From assembly GCF_011839805.1 (NCBI RefSeq), contig NZ_VWPY01000047.1, forward strand, positions 1 to 33,561: a stretch of 33,561 nucleotides of DNA, written 5' to 3'. The first letter of the stretch is position 1, and each line of letters opens with the position of its first letter. Under the pieces are notes generated by a model. That model was not told the DNA's origin. It ran no database searches and saw only the letters and a program-made list of their open reading frames with translations. The translations under genes were made by a program, and so were the position numbers. Below, in pieces: positions 1 through 7,130 of the stretch. The DNA is from Kineococcus rubinsiae. Lineage in GTDB: Bacteria; Actinomycetota; Actinomycetes; Actinomycetales; Kineococcaceae.

Positions 1-790
1 CGCCGGCCCCGGGCGCCTCCCGCGCGTCGCGGCCGCTCTCGCGGGCCAGGGCGTCGGCGAAGACGCCCAGCGCCGCGTCGAGCTGCGCGACCTGCGCGGG
101 GCTCGCACCCTTCTGCGGGGCGAACACGGCGGCGGCCCCGCGCGGGCCGAGCAGCGGGTTGTCGACGTCGGCCGCGAGCACCCAGCGCGCCGTCGTCAGC
201 CGCGGGTCCAGGCCGCTTAGGTCCAGGCGGTCGAGGTCGGCCAGGGCCGCGCCGCCGTCGGGCAGGTCGCGCCCGTGCGCGTCGAGCAACCGGGCGCCGA
301 GCGCCGCGAGCAGCCCCGCCCCGCCGTCGGTGGACGCGCTGCCCCCGACCGCCAGCACGAGGTCGCGGGCGCCGTCGTCCAGGGCCGCGCGCACGAGCTC
401 ACCCGTGCCGCGGGTGCTCGCCGTGAGGGGGGCGGGGACGCCGCCGGGCAGCCGGTCCAGGCCCGAGGCCTGCGCCATCTCCACGAGCGCGGTGGAGCCG
501 TCGCGCGCCAGGACCGCGTCGACGGGCTCGCCGGTCGGCCCCGCGACCCGCACGTGCAGCGCCCGCCAGCCCGCGGCCAGGGCGGCGTCGACCGTGCCCT
601 CGCCGCCGTCGGCCAGCGGCACGAGCGTCGTGACCAGGTCGTCCGGGGCGCCGCCGCGCGCCTGCTCGAAGCCGGAGCGCACCCCCTCGGCGACGCAGCG
701 GGCCACCTCCGCGGCGCTCAGCGACCCCTTGAACTTGTCGGGGGCGACGACGACGTGGACGGGCAGCGTCAGCGGTGACGGGAAGCGCAC
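1..790 (-). CDS. glxK: Glycerate kinase, N-terminal part (runs off the window edge)
   Basis: Glycerate kinase phosphorylates D-glycerate with ATP, feeding it into glycolysis and serine metabolism. The minus strand is open from a GTG at 790 to the window edge without a stop, giving 263 codons of a protein that is usually about 370-380 residues; the C-terminus lies outside. The start of the protein carries the family signature APDKFKGSLS (residues 16-25), followed by LADGGEGT and a Gly-rich GGSASTDGG stretch, all typical of the GlxK/GarK family. GTG 790 is the only in-frame start I find just before the signature, but no clear ribosome binding site precedes it. The gene is divergent from the next gene with a very short gap. 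Family assignment is firm; class I versus class II function cannot be told from this part. Confidence 0.9.
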   Translation of the reverse strand, partial: MRFPSPLTLPVHVVVAPDKFKGSLSAAEVARCVAEGVRSGFEQARGGAPDDLVTTLVPLADGGEGTVDAALAAGWRALHVRVAGPTGEPVDAVLARDGSTALVEMAQASGLDRLPGGVPAPLTASTRGTGELVRAALDDGARDLVLAVGGSASTDGGAGLLAALGARLLDAHGRDLPDGGAALADLDRLDLSGLDPRLTTARWVLAADVDNPLLGPRGAAAVFAPQKGASPAQVAQLDAALGVFADALARESGRDAREAPGAG

Positions 791-850
791 CGGGCGAGCT
801 TGGCAGAGGCGGCGCTGGCGCGGGTCCCGGGTGCGCTGCACGCTGGGCCG

Positions 851-1339
851 GTGAGCCCCTCCCGCCTGACCACCGGCGACGTCGGCGCCTGGCTGCTGAA
901 GTCCGCGACGCTGCCGCCCGCGGCACCCGGCGGGTGGGAGCCCGGGACGACCCGGCGGCTGCACCGCTGCGTGCGCCCCACCTACCGGCTCTCCCTCATG
1001 GCCCCCGGCCAGCCGTGCCTGCTGTGGCTGAGCGGGCGCGCCGACCCCGGTGTGCAGGCCGTGGGGACGGTCGTGGCGGCGCCCCGCCTGGACGAGGAGG
1101 GCCGCGACAGCGTGGAGGTGGAGCTGCGCCGGCTGCGGCGCGGGGTGCCGCGGGCGGACCTCGTCGACGACCCGGCGTTCCGCGACGCGGAGGTGGTGCG
1201 GATGGCCGCCGGGAGCAACCCCTCCTACGTCACGCCCGCGCAGCTGGCGGCGGTCGTGGAGCTGCTGGGGGAGGAGGCGGGGGCGCTGGCCCCGCCGCGG
1301 GCGGCGCGGGCCGGGCGGGGACGGGCACGGAGCGGGTGA
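851..1339 (+). CDS. EVE/PUA-like domain hypothetical protein
   Basis: A protein of about 162 residues that looks like a single EVE-type (PUA/ASCH-like) domain: an early GAWLLK strand, then a strand pair with CLLWLSG followed by PGVQAVGTVV, which resembles the 'GD.vl.y.sg...gi.aig.V' core of EVE domains. That superfamily tends to bind modified bases in DNA or RNA, but no function can be given here. Start is uncertain: GTG 851 sits just before the domain, while the frame remains open to TTG 800. Neither has a convincing ribosome binding site. The TGA stop at 1337-1339 lies inside the 3' end of the opposite-strand tRNA-Gly gene, so the two genes overlap tail to tail by nine bases. The fold assignment is tentative; that this is a gene rests on codon-position GC bias and the plausible fold. 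Confidence 0.6.
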   Translation: MSPSRLTTGDVGAWLLKSATLPPAAPGGWEPGTTRRLHRCVRPTYRLSLMAPGQPCLLWLSGRADPGVQAVGTVVAAPRLDEEGRDSVEVELRRLRRGVPRADLVDDPAFRDAEVVRMAAGSNPSYVTPAQLAAVVELLGEEAGALAPPRAARAGRGRARSG

Positions 1340-1401
1340 CGAGAATCGAACTCGCGTAGCCAGTTTGGAAGACTGGGGCTCTACCATTGAGCTACACCCG
1401 C
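1331..1401 (-). tRNA. tRNA-Gly (anticodon TCC)
   Basis: Read on the minus strand from 1401, a 7-bp acceptor stem GCGGGTG/CACCCGC encloses a D arm (AGCTCAATGGTAGAGC), an anticodon arm with loop CTTCCAA (anticodon TCC) and a TTCGATTC T-loop. The discriminator base is T, as usual for glycine tRNA. CCA is not encoded. Length is 71 nt. It is divergent from tRNA-Pro, and about 125 bp between them must hold both promoters. The same tRNA pair next to tig is known from other actinobacteria. Confidence 0.96.
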
Positions 1402-1525
1402 GGACGTCCCGGACCGGTTCCGACGGCGCCCGGGGGCACCACCGGGGCCGGGGCCCGAGGTCGTCGACCAGCCTACCGGGTTCCGGGCGGTAGCCTGCTC
1501 AGGTGCCCGCCGACCGGTGGGTGCG

Positions 1526-1599
1526 CGGGGTGTGGCGCAGCTTGGTAGCGCGTCCGCTTTGGGAGCGGAAGGCCCCCGGTTCGAATCCGGGTACCCCGA
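1526..1599 (+). tRNA. tRNA-Pro (anticodon TGG)
   Basis: A 74-nt cloverleaf: acceptor CGGGGTG pairs with TACCCCG (one G-U), the D arm contains GGCGCAGCTTGGTAGCGC, the anticodon stem CCGC/GCGG holds loop TTTGGGA (anticodon TGG), and the T arm is CCCGGTTCGAATCCGGG. The discriminator is A and CCA is not encoded. It lies about 165 bp upstream of the trigger factor gene on the same strand. Confidence 0.96.
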
Positions 1600-1765
1600 C
1601 GGACACCGCCGGTGGACGCGCGTTCGAGCACGCGCGCCGCCGGTCTCACCGGGGCAGGCGCTCCCGGGGCGGCTAGCATCTCCCGGTCACCCCAGGGGTC
1701 CTCCCCTGCCCGCACGCCTGACCACGACCTCCGCCGCGGCGGAGAGACCCCAGGAGATCCCCGCT

Positions 1766-3202
1766 GTGAAGAGCGACGTCGAGACCCTCAACCCGACCCG
1801 GGTGAAGCTGACCGTCGAGGTCGGCTACGACGAGCTGAAGCCCAGCCTCGACGCGGCGTACAAGACCATCGGCGGCCAGGTGACCGTGCCGGGCTTCCGC
1901 AAGGGGAAGGTGCCGGCGCGGGTCATCGACCAGCGCTTCGGCCGCGCCGCGGTCCTGCAGGAAGCCGTCAACGACGCGCTGCCGAAGTTCTACCAGCAGG
2001 CCATCGAGGCCACGGACTACGTGCCGCTGGGCCAGCCGACCGTCGACGTCGACCAGGTCCCGGACCCCGCGACCGGCGGTGAGCTGAAGTTCTCCGTCGA
2101 GGTCGACGTCCGCCCGACGCTGGAGCTGCCCGACCTCTCCGAGCTGGCCGTCACCGTCGACGACCTCGCCGTCGCCGACGAGGACGTCGAGGCGCGCCTG
2201 ACCTCGCTGCGCGAGCGCTTCGGCACCCTGACCGGCGTCGACCGCGCCGCCGCCGAGGGCGACTTCGTCTCGATCGACCTGCGCGCCGAGATCGGCGGCG
2301 AGGAGATCGAGACCGCCAAGGGCATCTCGTACCAGGTCGGCAACGGCAACATGATCATCGGCCTGGACGACGCCCTCACGGGCCTCTCGGCCGAGGCCAC
2401 GACGACCTTCACGGCCCCCCTCGCCGGTGGCGACCGCGCCGGCCAGGACGCCGAGATCACCGTGACCGTGCAGTCGGTCAAGGAGCGCGTGCTGCCCGAG
2501 GCCGACGACGACTTCGCCCAGATGGCGAGCGAGTTCGACACCCTCGAGGAACTGCGCGCCGACCTCGTCTCGCAGGTCGAGCAGACCAAGAAGTTCGACC
2601 AGGGCCTGCAGGCGCGCGACCGCGTCCTGGAGAAGCTGCTCGAGGTCGTCGACGTCCCCGTGCCCGAGTCCCTCGTCGAGGCCGAGGTGCACCGCCACCT
2701 CGAGCAGGAGAACCGCCTCGAGGACGAGACGCACCGCGCCGAGGTCACCGAGAGCTCCCGCCAGGCGATCCGGAGCCAGCTCCTGCTGGACGCGCTCGCC
2801 GAGCGCGAGGAGGTCGGCGTGGCCCAGGAGGAGCTCGTCGAGTACCTCGTCGGCCAGGCGCAGCAGTACGGCATGGAGCCCAACCAGTTCGTGCAGATGA
2901 TGGACGGCGCCGGCCAGGTCCCGGCCATGGTCTCCGAGGTCCGCCGCCGCAAGGCGCTGGCGATCGCCATGGAGAAGGCCACCGTGACCGACGCGTCCGG
3001 CAACGCCGTGGACCTGGAGGAGCTCGTGGGCTCGGACGAGGACGAGAGCGGGGAGACGGTCGTGGAGAGCACGGACGAGTCCGGCGAGACCGTCGACCCC
3101 ACGGGCGACGACGCGCAGGAGGCGGCCGACGCCGCGGCGGCGCCCGCGGACGAGGCGCCGGCCACCGGCGACGACACCGCCGAGGGCGACAGCAAGGCCT
3201 GA
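1766..3202 (+). CDS. tig: Trigger factor (ribosome-associated chaperone, PPIase)
   Basis: Trigger factor binds the ribosome at the peptide exit and shields nascent chains; its middle domain is a peptidyl-prolyl isomerase. The 478-residue product shows the ribosome-binding signature GFRKGKVP at residues 43-50, a central FKBP-like domain at about 150-240, and a long helical C-terminal chaperone domain ending near 425. The last roughly 50 residues are an Asp/Glu/Ala/Thr-rich low-complexity tail, common in actinobacterial trigger factors but unstructured. Start GTG 1766 is chosen because an AGGAGA box sits a few bases upstream and the protein then begins right at the family N-terminus; the frame itself stays open farther upstream through the tRNA gene. 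It is followed by a strong hairpin and then clpP1, the classical tig-clpP-clpX order. Confidence 0.97.
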   Translation: MKSDVETLNPTRVKLTVEVGYDELKPSLDAAYKTIGGQVTVPGFRKGKVPARVIDQRFGRAAVLQEAVNDALPKFYQQAIEATDYVPLGQPTVDVDQVPDPATGGELKFSVEVDVRPTLELPDLSELAVTVDDLAVADEDVEARLTSLRERFGTLTGVDRAAAEGDFVSIDLRAEIGGEEIETAKGISYQVGNGNMIIGLDDALTGLSAEATTTFTAPLAGGDRAGQDAEITVTVQSVKERVLPEADDDFAQMASEFDTLEELRADLVSQVEQTKKFDQGLQARDRVLEKLLEVVDVPVPESLVEAEVHRHLEQENRLEDETHRAEVTESSRQAIRSQLLLDALAEREEVGVAQEELVEYLVGQAQQYGMEPNQFVQMMDGAGQVPAMVSEVRRRKALAIAMEKATVTDASGNAVDLEELVGSDEDESGETVVESTDESGETVDPTGDDAQEAADAAAAPADEAPATGDDTAEGDSKA

Positions 3203-3216
3203 GGACCCCTCTCGCG

Positions 3217-3250
3217 GTGGGCGCACGGGCAGCGCGGCCCGTGCGCCCAC
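3217..3250 (+). terminator. Hairpin terminator after tig
   Basis: A perfect 13-bp inverted repeat, GTGGGCGCACGGG at 3217-3229 and CCCGTGCGCCCAC at 3238-3250, with an 8-nt loop, begins 15 bases after the tig stop. There is no T-tract, as usual in this GC range. It probably separates tig from the clpP operon. Confidence 0.75.
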
Positions 3251-3295
3251 AGCGAAAAGGAACGGTCCGCCACGTGGGGCGTCGGTGCCCCGCGT

Positions 3296-3301
3296 TAGGG
3301 T
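3296..3301 (+). promoter_or_regulatory. Possible -10 box of the clpP1P2 operon
   Basis: TAGGGT fits the actinobacterial TAnnnT -10 pattern and lies in the 128 bp between the tig terminator and clpP1. I see no good -35 hexamer at the proper distance. A ClgR site would be expected before clpP genes in actinobacteria, but I could not identify a convincing one by eye. Confidence 0.3.
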
Positions 3302-3378
3302 CGATCGAGTTCGGCGGCCTCCCCGCCGGCCCCCGGTACACCCGGGGTGGTCGACCCCAGGAAGGGCCAGGAGACAGC

Positions 3379-4020
3379 GTGAGCGAGTTCATGAGCGCAC
3401 CGGGACTGGTGACGCCGCCGCAGGCCCGCGGCCCGCAGCCGGGGATGGGCCTCGACGACAACGTCTACCAGCGGCTGCTGCAGCAGCGGATCATCTTCCT
3501 CGGCACCGAGGTGCGCGACGAGATGGCCAACGCCATCTGCGCGCAGATGCTGCTGTTGGCCGCCGAGGACCCCGAGAGCGACATCTACCTCTACATCAAC
3601 TCGCCCGGCGGCTCGGTGTCCGCGGGCATGGCGATCTACGACACGATGCAGTACATCAAGCCCGACGTGGCGACGATCGCCACAGGGCTCGCGGCCTCGA
3701 TGGGGCAGTTCCTGCTCTGCGCCGGGGCTCCGGGCAAGCGCTCGGCCCTGCCGCACGCCAAGATCATGATGCACCAGCCGCTGGGTGGCCTCGGCGGCTC
3801 CGCCAGCGACATCAAGATCCTGGCCGAGCAGATCATCCTCACGAAGAAGCAGATGGCCGAGCTCATCGCCCAGCACAGCGGGCGCGACTTCGAGACCATC
3901 ACGCGCGACTCCGACCGCGACCGCTGGTTCACGGCCGAGCAGGCGCAGGAGTACGGCCTGATCGACCACGTCGTCGGGCGCTCCAGCGAGGTCACCGGTG
4001 GTGGTGGCACCGGTGCGTGA
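3379..4020 (+). CDS. clpP1: ATP-dependent Clp protease proteolytic subunit 1
   Basis: Serine peptidase subunit of the Clp protease. In actinobacteria two different ClpP rings assemble into one tetradecamer that is fed by ClpX or ClpC. The 213-residue product has the family landmarks: [11 protein letters not shown], the nucleophile Ser107 in GLAASMGQ, and the catalytic His132 in MMHQPLGG. Start GTG 3379 has an AGGAG box five bases upstream; an ATG four codons later (3391) is the alternative but sits too far from that box. Its stop lies inside the upstream open part of the clpP2 frame, so the two genes are tightly coupled. There is no long propeptide, though some N-terminal processing is usual in this family. 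Confidence 0.97.
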   Translation: MSEFMSAPGLVTPPQARGPQPGMGLDDNVYQRLLQQRIIFLGTEVRDEMANAICAQMLLLAAEDPESDIYLYINSPGGSVSAGMAIYDTMQYIKPDVATIATGLAASMGQFLLCAGAPGKRSALPHAKIMMHQPLGGLGGSASDIKILAEQIILTKKQMAELIAQHSGRDFETITRDSDRDRWFTAEQAQEYGLIDHVVGRSSEVTGGGGTGA

Positions 4021-4066
4021 CCCCTACCTGCCCTCGAACGGCCACCCGATGGAGGACCGCTACGCC

Positions 4067-4738
4067 ATGGACGCCACGCCCCGCCCGTTCGGCGACCGCC
4101 CGCCGCTGCACGCCCCCTCGGCGCGCTACGTGCTCCCGCAGTTCGAGGAGCGCACGTCCTACGGGATGAAGCGCAGCGACCCGTACACGAAGCTCTTCGA
4201 GGACCGCATCATCTTCCTCGGCGTGCAGGTGGACGACGCCTCGGCGGACGACATCATCGCCCAGCTGATCGTGCTCGAGTCCCAGGACACCGACCGCGAC
4301 ATCATCATGTACATCAACTCGCCGGGCGGCTCCTTCACCGCCATGACGGCGATCTACGACACGATGCAGTACATCCGTCCGGACATCCAGACGTACTGCA
4401 TGGGCCAGGCGGCCTCGGCCGCCGCGGTCCTGCTCGGGGCCGGCGCCAAGGGCAAGCGGTTCGCGCTGCCCAACTCGCGGATCCTCATCCACCAGCCGGC
4501 CATGTCCGGCGGGGACTACGGCCAGGCCTCCGACCTGGAGATCCAGGCCCAGGAGATCCTGCGCATGCGGGAGTGGCTCGAGGACACCCTCTCGAAGCAC
4601 TCCAGCCGCAGCGTCGAGCAGGTGCGCGCCGACATCGAGCGCGACAAGTTCCTCTCCGCCGACGCGGCCGTCGAGTACGGCCTCATCGACGAGGTGCTGC
4701 AGACGCGCAAGGCGTCGCTCAGCGTCACCCCTCGGTAG
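4067..4738 (+). CDS. clpP2: ATP-dependent Clp protease proteolytic subunit 2
   Basis: Second Clp peptidase subunit, partner of ClpP1. With the start used here the protein has 223 residues, nucleophile Ser117 in GQAASAAAV and catalytic His142 in IHQPAMSGG. The Ala where most ClpPs have Met-Gly after the nucleophile is typical of actinobacterial ClpP2. Start choice: ATG 4067 has GGAGG at 4051-4055 and gives an N-terminus close in length to known ClpP2 proteins. The frame is open to GTG 3998, with further candidates at GTG 4013 and ATG 4049, which would overlap or abut the clpP1 stop. The operon arrangement clpP1-clpP2 is certain; the exact first codon is not. Confidence 0.95.
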   Translation: MDATPRPFGDRPPLHAPSARYVLPQFEERTSYGMKRSDPYTKLFEDRIIFLGVQVDDASADDIIAQLIVLESQDTDRDIIMYINSPGGSFTAMTAIYDTMQYIRPDIQTYCMGQAASAAAVLLGAGAKGKRFALPNSRILIHQPAMSGGDYGQASDLEIQAQEILRMREWLEDTLSKHSSRSVEQVRADIERDKFLSADAAVEYGLIDEVLQTRKASLSVTPR

Positions 4739-4764
4739 CTTCAGCGTCACTCGCCCGGGTGTCT

Positions 4765-4798
4765 CCCGGGGGGCCGGTCTGGCACCGGACCCCCCGGG
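4765..4798 (+). terminator. Hairpin between clpP2 and clpX
   Basis: CCCGGGGGGCCGGT at 4765-4778 pairs with 4784-4798 (ACCGG, one bulged A, CCCCCCGGG) around a 5-nt loop. No T-tract follows. It could end the clpP1P2 transcript or attenuate read-through into clpX. Confidence 0.6.
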
Positions 4799-4835
4799 GG
4801 CGTCTAATGAGTCGGATCCCGGTCCCCGCGCCGGG

Positions 4836-4841
4836 TAGCGT
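4836..4841 (+). promoter_or_regulatory. Possible -10 box for clpX
   Basis: TAGCGT after the clpP2 hairpin fits TAnnnT and would give a leader of about 70 nt. That leader holds an imperfect 12-bp hairpin (4859-4870 with 4876-4887, one G-G mismatch). No convincing -35 element is visible. Confidence 0.3.
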
Positions 4842-4918
4842 GAACGGCAGGTGACGCACGGACGGGGGCCCTCGCGGCCCCGGTCCGCGCGTCGTGAGCA
4901 CGAGGAGAGGAATCGTCG

Positions 4919-6205
4919 GTGGCACGCATCGGAGACGGTGGCGACCTGCTGAAGTGCTCCTTCTGCGGCAAGAGCCAGAAGCAGGTCAAGAAGTTGATCG
5001 CCGGTCCCGGCGTCTACATCTGTGACGAGTGCATCGACCTGTGCAACGAGATCATCGAGGAGGAGCTCGCCGAGGCCAACGACCTGGGCCTGGTGGAGCT
5101 GCCGAAGCCGAAGGAGATCTTCGACTTCCTCGACCAGTACGTCATCGGCCAGTCCTCGGCGAAGAAGTCCCTCGCCGTGGCCGTCTACAACCACTACAAG
5201 CGCATCCAGGTCGGCGAGCCCACCAAGGGCCGCGAGGACGCGGTGGAGATCTCCAAGTCCAACATCCTGCTGATCGGCCCCACGGGCTGCGGCAAGACGT
5301 ACCTGGCTCAGACGCTGGCGAAGATGCTCAACGTCCCCTTCGCCATCGCCGACGCGACCGCCCTCACCGAGGCCGGCTACGTGGGCGAGGACGTCGAGAA
5401 CATCCTGCTGAAGCTCATCCAGGCCGCTGACTACGACGTCAAGAAGGCCGAGACGGGCATCATCTACATCGACGAGGTCGACAAGATCGCCCGCAAGTCC
5501 GAGAACCCGTCGATCACGCGCGACGTCTCGGGCGAGGGCGTGCAGCAGGCGCTGCTGAAGATCCTCGAGGGCACGACGGCCAGCGTGCCGCCGCAGGGGG
5601 GCCGCAAGCACCCCCACCAGGAGTTCATCCAGATCGACACGACGAACGTGCTGTTCATCGTGGGCGGGGCCTTCGCCGGCCTCGACCGGATCATCGAGGC
5701 GCGCTCCGGCAAGCAGGGTCTCGGCTTCGGGGCCGCGCTGCGCTCCACCGCGGCCAAGCCGGCGATGACCTTCTCCGAGGTCATGCCCGAGGACCTCATG
5801 AAGTTCGGGCTCATCCCCGAGTTCATCGGCCGCCTGCCCGTCATCACCTCGGTCGAGAACCTCGACCAGGAGGCGCTCGTGCGGATCCTCACGGAGCCGC
5901 GCAACGCCCTCGCCAAGCAGTACCAGCGCATGTTCGAGCTGGACGGCGTGGAGCTGGAGTTCACCGACGACGCGCTGGAGGCGGTGGCCGACCAGGCCAT
6001 CCTGCGCGGCACGGGGGCCCGCGGCCTGCGGGCGATCATCGAGGAGGTCCTCCTCCCGGTGATGTTCGACGTGCCGAGCCGCGACGACATCGCCCGCGTC
6101 GTCGTGACGCGCGAGGTCGTGCTGAAGAACGTGAACCCGACGCTGGTGCCCCGCGAGGCGCCCGTCCGCAAGACCCCGCGCGAGCGGCGCGACAAGTCCG
6201 CCTGA
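4919..6205 (+). CDS. clpX: ATP-dependent Clp protease ATP-binding subunit ClpX
   Basis: AAA+ unfoldase that recognises substrates and threads them into ClpP. The 428-residue protein has a complete four-cysteine zinc-binding N-domain (Cys13, 16, 35, 38), Walker A GPTGCGKT at 120-127, the pore-loop motif GYVGEDVE at 153-160, Walker B IIYIDE at 181-186, an RKH loop (GRKHPHQEF), and the ClpP-docking loop as LGFGA where E. coli has an IGF motif; this LGF form is usual in actinobacteria. GTG 4919 is preceded by AGGAGAGG, so the start is secure. It follows clpP2 by 180 bp with a hairpin between, so it may have its own promoter. A large inverted repeat closes the gene. Confidence 0.98.
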   Translation: MARIGDGGDLLKCSFCGKSQKQVKKLIAGPGVYICDECIDLCNEIIEEELAEANDLGLVELPKPKEIFDFLDQYVIGQSSAKKSLAVAVYNHYKRIQVGEPTKGREDAVEISKSNILLIGPTGCGKTYLAQTLAKMLNVPFAIADATALTEAGYVGEDVENILLKLIQAADYDVKKAETGIIYIDEVDKIARKSENPSITRDVSGEGVQQALLKILEGTTASVPPQGGRKHPHQEFIQIDTTNVLFIVGGAFAGLDRIIEARSGKQGLGFGAALRSTAAKPAMTFSEVMPEDLMKFGLIPEFIGRLPVITSVENLDQEALVRILTEPRNALAKQYQRMFELDGVELEFTDDALEAVADQAILRGTGARGLRAIIEEVLLPVMFDVPSRDDIARVVVTREVVLKNVNPTLVPREAPVRKTPRERRDKSA

Positions 6206-6217
6206 GCCGCACCCGCG

Positions 6218-6261
6218 ACGACGAAGGGCCCGTCCCCCCGGGGGGACGGGCCCTTCGTCGT
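6218..6261. terminator. Bidirectional terminator between clpX and the yceI-like gene
   Basis: A perfect 22-bp inverted repeat (6218-6239 and 6240-6261) with no unpaired base between the arms, placed exactly between two convergent genes. As RNA the tip would open into a small C/G loop. It reads equally from both sides and so serves clpX (plus) and the minus-strand operon. Confidence 0.85.
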
Positions 6262-6272
6262 GCCGGGGCCGG

Positions 6273-7130
6273 TCAGGTCGGCTGCAGCAGCGCCTCGATG
6301 TCGATGGCGACCTTCAGCGTCGTGCCGAAGACGGTCACGCCGACGCCGATGGCCTGGTTCCAGTTCATCTTGAAGTCGTCGCGGTGCAGCTCCGCCGTGG
6401 CGGAGAAGGCCGCGCGCGTGCCGCCCCACGGGTCGGGGCCCGAGCCGTTGTAGGCCATCCGCAGCTGCACCGGCCGGGTCGTGCCCAGGAGGGTCAGGTC
6501 CCCGTCGAGCAGCCACACGCCGCCGTCTCCCCGGGTCAGCCCCGTCGAGGCGAAGCGGAGGCGGGGGTGCTGCTCGACGTCGAGGAAGTCGGCGGCGCGC
6601 AGGTGGTCGTCGCGCTGGCGGTTGCCCGTGTCGATCGACGTGGCGTCGATGTCGACCTCGACGTGGGACCGGCTCACGTCGTCGGGCACCGTGATGGCCC
6701 CGGCGAAGGACGTGAACCGGCCGTGGACCGCGGACAGCCCGAGGTGGTGGGCCGTGGCCGTGACCGAGGAGTGCGCCGCGTCGATCACCCAGATCCCCGG
6801 GGCGGGGGTGGGGGAGGCGCCGTGGCGCACCAGGCGCAGGTCACCGAGCGGCCACGACCCGGGCGGCACCACGACGGTGCTCGCCTTCGGGTCGTGCCCG
6901 GGCGCGGCCACCAGGAGGGTGGCCGGGCCCGGCGGCACGTCGGTGAGGGTCAGCGACCCGTCGCTCGCGCTGACGGCGCGGGCGACCTGGCGCCCCTCGG
7001 CGCTGAGCAGGGTCACGGAGGCGCCGGCGACGGGCCAGCCCTCGCGGGTCAGGACCCGCCCCGTGCCGGTGCCGCCCGTGGCGGCACCGGTGCGGGACGA
7101 GGACAGCCTGGCGTCCGGGGAGGAGGTCAT
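6273..7130 (-). CDS. CRD-YceI fusion protein
   Basis: The 285-residue product has two parts. Residues about 22-105 form one carboxypeptidase-regulatory-like domain (beta-sandwich; pattern V..R.G.PV.GA.VTL, then an SDGS turn and a VPPG.A.L.V hairpin). From about 108 to the end lies a YceI domain, recognised by [10 protein letters not shown], the HGRFTSFAG strand and the terminal [17 protein letters not shown] segment. YceI proteins are lipocalin-like and bind polyisoprenoid-type lipids. No signal peptide is visible, so the protein is probably cytosolic or surface-bound by other means. The ATG at 7130 overlaps the stop of the upstream pump gene as ATGA, implying translational coupling. The CRD resembles those on the C-terminus of that pump. 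The domains are clear; the ligand and role are unknown. Confidence 0.9.
   Translation of the reverse strand: MTSSPDARLSSSRTGAATGGTGTGRVLTREGWPVAGASVTLLSAEGRQVARAVSASDGSLTLTDVPPGPATLLVAAPGHDPKASTVVVPPGSWPLGDLRLVRHGASPTPAPGIWVIDAAHSSVTATAHHLGLSAVHGRFTSFAGAITVPDDVSRSHVEVDIDATSIDTGNRQRDDHLRAADFLDVEQHPRLRFASTGLTRGDGGVWLLDGDLTLLGTTRPVQLRMAYNGSGPDPWGGTRAAFSATAELHRDDFKMNWNQAIGVGVTVFGTTLKVAIDIEALLQPT

Noticed and set aside
1517-1765. Extension of the trigger factor frame back through the tRNA-Pro gene
   Set aside because: The extension covers a tRNA and lacks family similarity; GTG 1766 with its AGGAGA box gives the expected N-terminus.
3250-3378. ClgR operator before clpP1
   Set aside because: Expected in actinobacteria, but the GC-rich partial symmetries here do not give a convincing match to the ClgR pattern.
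4859-4887. Hairpin in the clpX leader as a riboswitch
   Set aside because: It is a simple 12-bp imperfect stem with no conserved aptamer features; more likely incidental GC-rich pairing.
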